Positions 59,916 to 64,000 of a stretch of DNA of 64,000 nucleotides are shown piece by piece. This DNA comes from Desulfobulbus oralis (GTDB lineage Bacteria > Desulfobacterota > Desulfobulbia > Desulfobulbales > Desulfobulbaceae), in NCBI RefSeq assembly GCF_002952055.1, contig NZ_CP021255.1, forward strand, positions 2,550,001 through 2,614,000, read 5' to 3'. The translations under genes were made by a program, and so were the position numbers. Positions within the stretch are counted from its first letter, which is position 1. Each line of letters opens with the position of its first letter. The notes under the pieces are model-generated. The model saw nothing but the letters and a program-made list of their open reading frames with translations, was not told the DNA's origin and did no database searches.

Positions 59916-60389
59916 ATGTTTGGAATCGGCCTGCCGGAAATGATCGTCATCTTCGCAGTCGCCCTGCTTGTCGTCGGCCCGGAGAAACTGCCCGAACTGG
60001 CCCGTTCGCTCGCCAAGGGGCTCTTCGAGCTGAAACGCACCGTCAACGAGGTCAAAGGCAGCTTTGCCGAGGAAGAGCAGGCGGTCAACGAGGTCAAGGA
60101 CAATCTGAAAAACGCCGCGGCGGAGCTGCAGAAGCGGGTCCTGCTGGAAGAAAATCCGCCGCCCCCGCCCTGGCAGAATGCGGCTCGGCAGCAGGCGGCA
60201 TCGGATTCGGAGGCCAGGGCCGGCGAGCCGGAAGCCCAGGCCGATGCGGAGGCCATCCTGGAGGCGCAGGCAGAGGCCGGCAAAGGGGCCGCGAGTCCGG
60301 AATTGGTCATTGACGCCGAGCTGGTGGCAGAGGCAGCGGCGCAGCCTCCGGCAGATGAACCGGACAAGGCGAAAGCCAGGCAGGCATGA
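59916..60389 (+). CDS. tatB: Twin-arginine translocase subunit TatA/TatB family
   Basis: The 157-residue protein begins 'MFGIGLPEMIVIFAVALLVV', the single TM, then the hinge 'GPEKLPELARSLAKGLFELK' and an amphipathic helix. A long Ala/Glu-rich tail follows. The Glu in the TM start and length point to TatB; no separate TatA is adjacent, so one protein may serve both roles. It overlaps tatC by 4 nt. Start at 59916 is set by the conserved N-terminus. Confidence 0.88.
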   Translation: MFGIGLPEMIVIFAVALLVVGPEKLPELARSLAKGLFELKRTVNEVKGSFAEEEQAVNEVKDNLKNAAAELQKRVLLEENPPPPPWQNAARQQAASDSEARAGEPEAQADAEAILEAQAEAGKGAASPELVIDAELVAEAAAQPPADEPDKAKARQA

Positions 60390-61114
60390 GCGGGGAATTC
60401 GCCGCCTTCCGGCCCCACTACGCCGAGATGCGCCGCCGGCTGGCGCAGACGGTGATTGCCGTTCTCCTCTGCAGCACCGTTGCCTATGTCTGCAAGGACA
60501 CGCTCACCGCCTGGTGCATGCAGCCGATCCGGCAGGTCTTTCCGGAGATGGGCCAGCTCGTCTACACCAGCCTGCCCGAGGCATTGGTCAGCTACCTGAA
60601 GCTGGCGCTCATTGTGGGGCTGATGGTCAGTTTTCCCTATCTCCTGGCCCAGATCTGGCTCTTTGTGGCCCCGGCCCTGCTGAAACGGGAAAGGCTCCTC
60701 GTGCTCAAGGTGCTGCCCCTGGCCACGCTGCTCTTTGTGGGCGGGGCGGCCTTTGCCTTTTTTGTGGCCCTGCCGCAGATGCTCCGCTACTTCATGAGCT
60801 ATGCCGGGCCCGAGCTCATGCCCATGCTCAGGATGGGCCAGTACCTCACCTTCATTGCCCGTATGACCCTGGCCTTTGCTCTGGCCTTTGAAATCCCCTT
60901 CCTCATGGTGGTGACCGTACGCACGAGCCTGACCCGCCGTGACCATTTCAGCACCCGGCGGCTCTGGTTCTACGGCGCCATCGCCGTGCTGGCCTTTCTC
61001 CTGGCTGCCGGCGATCTGACCGCCACCGTGCTGCTGGCCGTCCCCCTGTGCCTGCTCTACGAATGCGGCATACTGGCCTGCCGGCTCTTTGGCGGTAAAA
61101 AGGCCAAAACCTGA
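60386..61114 (+). CDS. tatC: Sec-independent protein translocase TatC
   Basis: The 242-residue six-TM protein has the N-terminal 'FRPHYAEMRRRLAQTVIAVL' recognition region, 'YLLAQIWLFVAPALLKRERL' and 'LPQMLRYFMSYAG', with 'LLAVPLCLLYECGILACRLF' as the last segment. It recognises twin-arginine signals with TatB. ATGA overlap with tatB shows coupling. A tRNA lies 165 nt downstream. Confidence 0.94.
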   Translation: MSGEFAAFRPHYAEMRRRLAQTVIAVLLCSTVAYVCKDTLTAWCMQPIRQVFPEMGQLVYTSLPEALVSYLKLALIVGLMVSFPYLLAQIWLFVAPALLKRERLLVLKVLPLATLLFVGGAAFAFFVALPQMLRYFMSYAGPELMPMLRMGQYLTFIARMTLAFALAFEIPFLMVVTVRTSLTRRDHFSTRRLWFYGAIAVLAFLLAAGDLTATVLLAVPLCLLYECGILACRLFGGKKAKT

Positions 61115-61279
61115 AATCTGAACGACGCGGCGGCTGCAGGCCAAATCCTGCTGCAGGAGCGCCCCCGACGGGTGGCGAAGCGCGAAGTGGTGGCGCTTTC
61201 TTGTTGCAAAAATCCGGAAAGTATGCCATTTTGGACGCCGTTTCCTGCGCCCTGGCCGGGGGCAGGATGCAGCGCTTTT

Positions 61280-61356
61280 CGGAACGTAGCGCAGACTGGT
61301 AGCGCACCTGAATGGGGTTCAGGGGGTCGGAGGTTCAAATCCTCTCGTTCCGACCA
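61280..61356 (+). tRNA. tRNA-Pro (anticodon GGG)
   Basis: The cloverleaf is complete: acceptor CGGAACG (61280-61286) pairs with CGTTCCG (61346-61352), the anticodon stem CCTGA/TCAGG encloses ATGGGGT with anticodon GGG, and the T arm has GTTCAAAT. Discriminator A and encoded CCA are at 61353-61356. Confidence 0.95.
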
Positions 61357-61364
61357 GAAAATCA

Positions 61365-61398
61365 GGGGCTTGCGGAGTTTTCCGCAAGCCCTTTTTGT
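61365..61398 (+). terminator. Terminator after tRNA-Pro
   Basis: GGGCTTGCGGA (from 61366) pairs with TCCGCAAGCCC (61381-61391) around GTTT, followed by TTTTTGTTTT. It starts about 10 nt past the tRNA. Confidence 0.85.
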
Positions 61399-61434
61399 TT
61401 TGGCTAACCCTTCGCACGGCACAGGCCAGCCCCT

Positions 61435-61806
61435 TCAGGGCCTGCAATAGCGCCTGGCTGTGCGCCACCCGCAGTTCTCCGCCTCGGCCTGCGGCAAAGT
61501 CCGCATCCAGAAGGCTCCTTTGATAGCCGGCTCAGGAGACTTCCCGACGGCTGCAGCCACCGACATAGGGGCGAGCACCTGCATCAGCGCGGTTTCGCCG
61601 TGCTTGTTCGCGGCGTTGGGGTTCGCCCCTTCTTGAAGCGCCCTGCGGACGGCGGCCAGGTCGCCCTCCACGCACAGTTGCACAAATTCCGCATCCGGCA
61701 TGGCAGCCTGGACGGCGGGGGCCACAAGCAGCCCGAGGCAGAGCAGAAACGCCGCCAGGAAGCCGGATGGGCGGCGCAAAAGGGGCCGGGCAGTCGGAAT
61801 GGGCAT
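61435..61806 (-). CDS. Small secreted ankyrin-repeat protein
   Basis: The 123-residue protein has a signal peptide ('FLAAFLLCLGLLVAPAVQAA') and one to two ankyrin repeats ('DLAAVRRALQEGANPNAANK', 'HGETALMQVLAP'). A Trp/Arg/Cys-containing tail follows. ATG 61806 has GAGGAAG before it; a GTG at 61818 overlapping the previous stop is the alternative. It is last in the DegV-GT2-acyltransferase run. Confidence 0.7.
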   Translation of the reverse strand: MPIPTARPLLRRPSGFLAAFLLCLGLLVAPAVQAAMPDAEFVQLCVEGDLAAVRRALQEGANPNAANKHGETALMQVLAPMSVAAAVGKSPEPAIKGAFWMRTLPQAEAENCGWRTARRYCRP

Positions 61807-61814
61807 GATCTTCC

Positions 61815-62744
61815 TCACTTTTCGTGCTGTTCGTGTGTTTCGTGGTCGCTCAATGTTTCCCCGTCGTCTGCCACAAAGTGATCGAAGTGGAACCAGTCGG
61901 CGGGATGGCTGCGTAGGGCCTGCTCCAGCAGGGCAGCGTAGTGCTCCGCAGCCTCCTGCAGCGCGAGAGCGCGGTTTTGCCTCTTGCCCTGCGGCCCGGC
62001 CGGCGCCAGGAGCGGCGCTGACAGCGTGAAGTGGTAGCTGCCCCGACCAGTGCGGAAGGCGAAAAAGGCGAAAACCGGCGCGCCCGCGAGCCAGGCCATG
62101 ACAAAGGGCGCGGCCGGGATACGGGCCCGGCCATCCAGAAAGCGCACCGTAAAATGCCGCTGTTCGGGCTTCAGCAGCACATCTCCCGGCATGGACACCA
62201 CGCCGCCGGACTCCAGAAAGCGGATGCCTTCCACTGCCAGGGCCGGGTTGTTGTCTGCGGCCGCGGCCGCCAGCACCCGCACACCATCGGCCCTGAGCGC
62301 CGCCTTCTGCGCCGCCTCCACGCCCTCCCGCTGCTTCTCGCCCATGAAGAGCAGCAGCTTCAGCTCCGGCAGCGCCTGGGGCAGCAGCCTTGCGGCCATC
62401 TCCCAGTTGCCCAGGTGGGACATCAACAGCACCGCGCCCCGGGCCTGCAGGCAGCCTTTCAGTTGCTCCAGACCTTCGGTTGTGAAGTCGATGCTATGGC
62501 AGCGCGCCCGGAAACGGTCGCTGTGAATGGTGGTAAAGCGCTGATATTGCAGGAAGACAGCCAGTTGCCGACCTGCGGCGGAGCGCTCCGGAAAGAGTCT
62601 GCCGTAAAAACGCAGGCCTGCCTCCTTGCGCGGCGAAAAGAAAAAATAGCCGACCGCGACCAGCCGGGCGAATGCAGTCAGCAACCAGGGCCCGGTCACG
62701 CGGGCGCAGCTTTCCAGCAGGCGGTACCAGAAGCGACTGTTCAT
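61815..62744 (-). CDS. LpxL/HtrB-like lysophospholipid acyltransferase
   Basis: The 309-residue protein has an N-terminal hydrophobic anchor ('VTGPWLLTAFARLVAVGYFF') and the acyltransferase motif HX4E in 'VLLMSHLGNWEMAARLLPQ'. 'GVVSMPGDVLLKPEQRHFTV' and 'AAPFVMAWLAGAPVFAFFAF' are later family blocks. ATG 62744 overlaps the GT2 stop by 4 nt. It acylates a lipid A, glycolipid or polyene-lipid precursor; the GT2 neighbour suggests a shared glycolipid. Confidence 0.85.
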   Translation of the reverse strand: MNSRFWYRLLESCARVTGPWLLTAFARLVAVGYFFFSPRKEAGLRFYGRLFPERSAAGRQLAVFLQYQRFTTIHSDRFRARCHSIDFTTEGLEQLKGCLQARGAVLLMSHLGNWEMAARLLPQALPELKLLLFMGEKQREGVEAAQKAALRADGVRVLAAAAADNNPALAVEGIRFLESGGVVSMPGDVLLKPEQRHFTVRFLDGRARIPAAPFVMAWLAGAPVFAFFAFRTGRGSYHFTLSAPLLAPAGPQGKRQNRALALQEAAEHYAALLEQALRSHPADWFHFDHFVADDGETLSDHETHEQHEK

Positions 62745-63457
62745 CGCCGCCAGAGGTTGAGGAAAAAGAGCCGGGCAAACACGGCGCTGTTGCGGCAAAA
62801 ATCGCGCCAGGGCCGGAAGTGGCTGATACGCTCGCCTTTTGGCTGATAGACCACGCTCACCGGCGCTTCAACCAGGGGCAGGCGCGCCCAGTTCGCCCGA
62901 ACCAGCACTTCCACCTCAAACTGGTAGCGGCTGGACCTCGCGTCCAGGGCCAGCGTTTCCGGCAGCGGACAGAGCCGAAAGCCGGACTGGGTGTCGGCAA
63001 GCCAGGGCCCGCCGCAGGCCCAGACCCAGAAGTTGGAAAAGCCGCGGCCCGCCCGGCTGGTCCAGGGCACATGCTCGCCCGCCATGCCGCTCCGCGTGCC
63101 GATGACCAGGGGCCGCACGCTGCTGGCCGCGGCCGCTGCCAGAAGCCTGCTGCCGTCCGCCGCCCTGTGCTGGCCGTCGGCATCCATGCAGAGCGCCCAG
63201 TCAAAGCCCGCGGCCAGTACCGCGCTGAAAGCGGTTTTCAGGGCCGCGCCCTTGCCCCGGTTTTCCGCATGACGCAGGACGGTGAGATCCGCGTATTCCG
63301 GCTGCGACGCGAGTTCCGCCAAAAGGGCCGCCGTCCGGTCGGTCGAGCCATCATCCACCACAAAAAGCGGCAAGCCGAGCTGCCGGGCGTCGGCCAGCAC
63401 TGCGGCCAGCCGCGAACCGTGGTTATAGGCCGGGATGACCAGGGCTGCCCGCAGCAT
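62741..63457 (-). CDS. Family 2 glycosyltransferase
   Basis: The 238-residue GT-A enzyme resembles dolichol-phosphate-mannose synthases: 'LVIPAYNHGSRLAAVLADA', 'FVVDDGSTDRTAALLAEL', 'RGKGAALKTAFSAVLAAGFD' and the DXD in 'ALCMDADGQHRAADGSRLL'. It has no C-terminal TM. ATG 63457 overlaps the DegV stop by 1 nt (TGATG) and its own stop overlaps the acyltransferase start. Confidence 0.88.
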   Translation of the reverse strand: MLRAALVIPAYNHGSRLAAVLADARQLGLPLFVVDDGSTDRTAALLAELASQPEYADLTVLRHAENRGKGAALKTAFSAVLAAGFDWALCMDADGQHRAADGSRLLAAAAASSVRPLVIGTRSGMAGEHVPWTSRAGRGFSNFWVWACGGPWLADTQSGFRLCPLPETLALDARSSRYQFEVEVLVRANWARLPLVEAPVSVVYQPKGERISHFRPWRDFCRNSAVFARLFFLNLWRR

Positions 63458-64000
63458 CACCAATCACCAAGCCTAGGACAAAGGGCCAGCGCCCAGGTGC
63501 CCGGCCCCATGTGCACGCCGGAGCTGAGCGAGAGCGGCGCCACCTGCAGCTCGCTGTCCGGCAGGATGGCCCGGATCTGCGGCGCCATTGCCTCGCGCAC
63601 CCAGGCTTCGTTGTCGCTGTACTCCAGCAGCAGCAGCTCCGGCCGGCCCTGCTTCGCGAGCGCCCGCAAACGCGCCAGCACGAAATCCCGCTGCGCGGCC
63701 TGACTGTGCGCCAGGGCCAGCCTGCGCACGCCTTCGGCCTCCGGGCTGATAACGGGCCTGATGCCAAGCAGACCCGAGGCCAGTCCGCTCAGCCTGGAGA
63801 TGCGGCCACTTCGGGCCAGATAGCGCAAATCGGCAATGCACACGTATTCCTCGCAGACTGCGCACAGCTTCCGGACAAATGCCAGCAGGAGTTCCATGTC
63901 CGCCAGCCGGCGCGCCGCCCGGGCCGCCATGAGGGCGATGACCGCCAGGCGGCCGGAAGCCGCGCCGCTGTCCACGGCGAAAAAGGACTGCCCGCCCTGC
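63457..64000 (-). CDS. DegV-family fatty-acid-binding protein, N-terminus off window
   Basis: The visible 180 C-terminal residues match DegV: 'DLRYLARSGRISRLSGLASG', 'LLGIRPVISPEAEGVRRLAL', 'ELLLLEYSDNEAWVREAM' and 'VAPLSLSSGVHMGPGTWALA'. DegV proteins bind a fatty acid for phosphorylation by FakA-type kinases. The frame is open to the window edge. It is coupled to the GT2 and acyltransferase genes. Confidence 0.85.
   Translation of the reverse strand, partial: QGGQSFFAVDSGAASGRLAVIALMAARAARRLADMELLLAFVRKLCAVCEEYVCIADLRYLARSGRISRLSGLASGLLGIRPVISPEAEGVRRLALAHSQAAQRDFVLARLRALAKQGRPELLLLEYSDNEAWVREAMAPQIRAILPDSELQVAPLSLSSGVHMGPGTWALALCPRLGDW

Noticed and set aside
1-64000. CRISPR arrays, rRNA operons, prophage modules, integrase/att sites
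   Set aside because: None seen. The tRNA-Pro has no neighbouring integrase or repeated 3' end.

Overview
The window reads as chromosome of a GC-rich Gram-negative anaerobe of the Desulfobacterota (former Deltaproteobacteria), most like a Desulfobulbaceae sulfate reducer. The inference rests on Geobacter/Myxococcus-style type IVa pilins followed by an ABC-2 exporter, an AmrS radical SAM enzyme, LarB, an OmpH-HldA-YicC-DUF370-Gmk block, Pal/Skp envelope genes, many GG-N10-GC type promoters and a TSUP permease module beside a sigma54-type activator. No rRNA gene or species marker is present, so the assignment is family-level at best.

Layout. 1-8650: a pilin region on the minus strand. A truncated helical-repeat protein, an ABC-2 permease and its ATPase follow pilin 1. 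A 4.4-kb stack of insertion sequences (IS1182-like fragment, IS4, IS30, two IS5/IS427 elements) separates pilin 1 from its paralogue pilin 2. The two pilins share an unusual sigma54-like promoter block. 8.8-29.1 kb: mostly housekeeping genes: amrS, glgP, an AT-rich sulfatase-fold gene, a two-domain methyltransferase, orn, fba, a eukaryote-type fused hisHF, an outer-membrane protein, a murU-amgK-der operon, suhB, rsmI, yhbY, a TraB-like protein and mltD. 29.45-30.95 kb: one complete IS1182-like element. 31.4-33.9 kb: larB and a GapN-type dehydrogenase.

34.0-45.1 kb: the most interesting region. A minus-strand run encodes a small membrane protein, a TSUP permease, a lipoprotein, two further membrane proteins, a membrane histidine kinase, a receiver-only regulator, a PEP-synthase-like protein without its C-terminal barrel, and a 37-residue membrane peptide. 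A good sigma54 promoter precedes the run. Divergently, a two-TM protein with an AAA+ sigma54-activator domain carries GAFSEA in place of GAFTGA. The likely reading is a membrane sensor/activator controlling a sulfur-oxyanion or small-anion transport module with its own two-component branch.

45.1-48.2 kb: a decayed accessory patch with an IS630-like remnant, an ABC ATPase remnant, a second IS4 copy (same in-frame amber as the first), an IS30 remnant and AT-rich small or broken ORFs. 48.2-54.5 kb: a UbiB-like kinase, a phasin-like coiled coil, a stand-alone RapZ C-terminal domain, a ClC channel with CBS domains, and an unassigned radical SAM enzyme with a small partner. 54.7-61.1 kb: envelope and information genes on the plus strand (pal, skp, hldA, yicC, DUF370, gmk, rlmB, tatB, tatC). 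A tRNA-Pro(GGG) follows. 61.4-64.0 kb: DegV, GT2, LpxL-like acyltransferase and a small ankyrin protein, cut by the window end.
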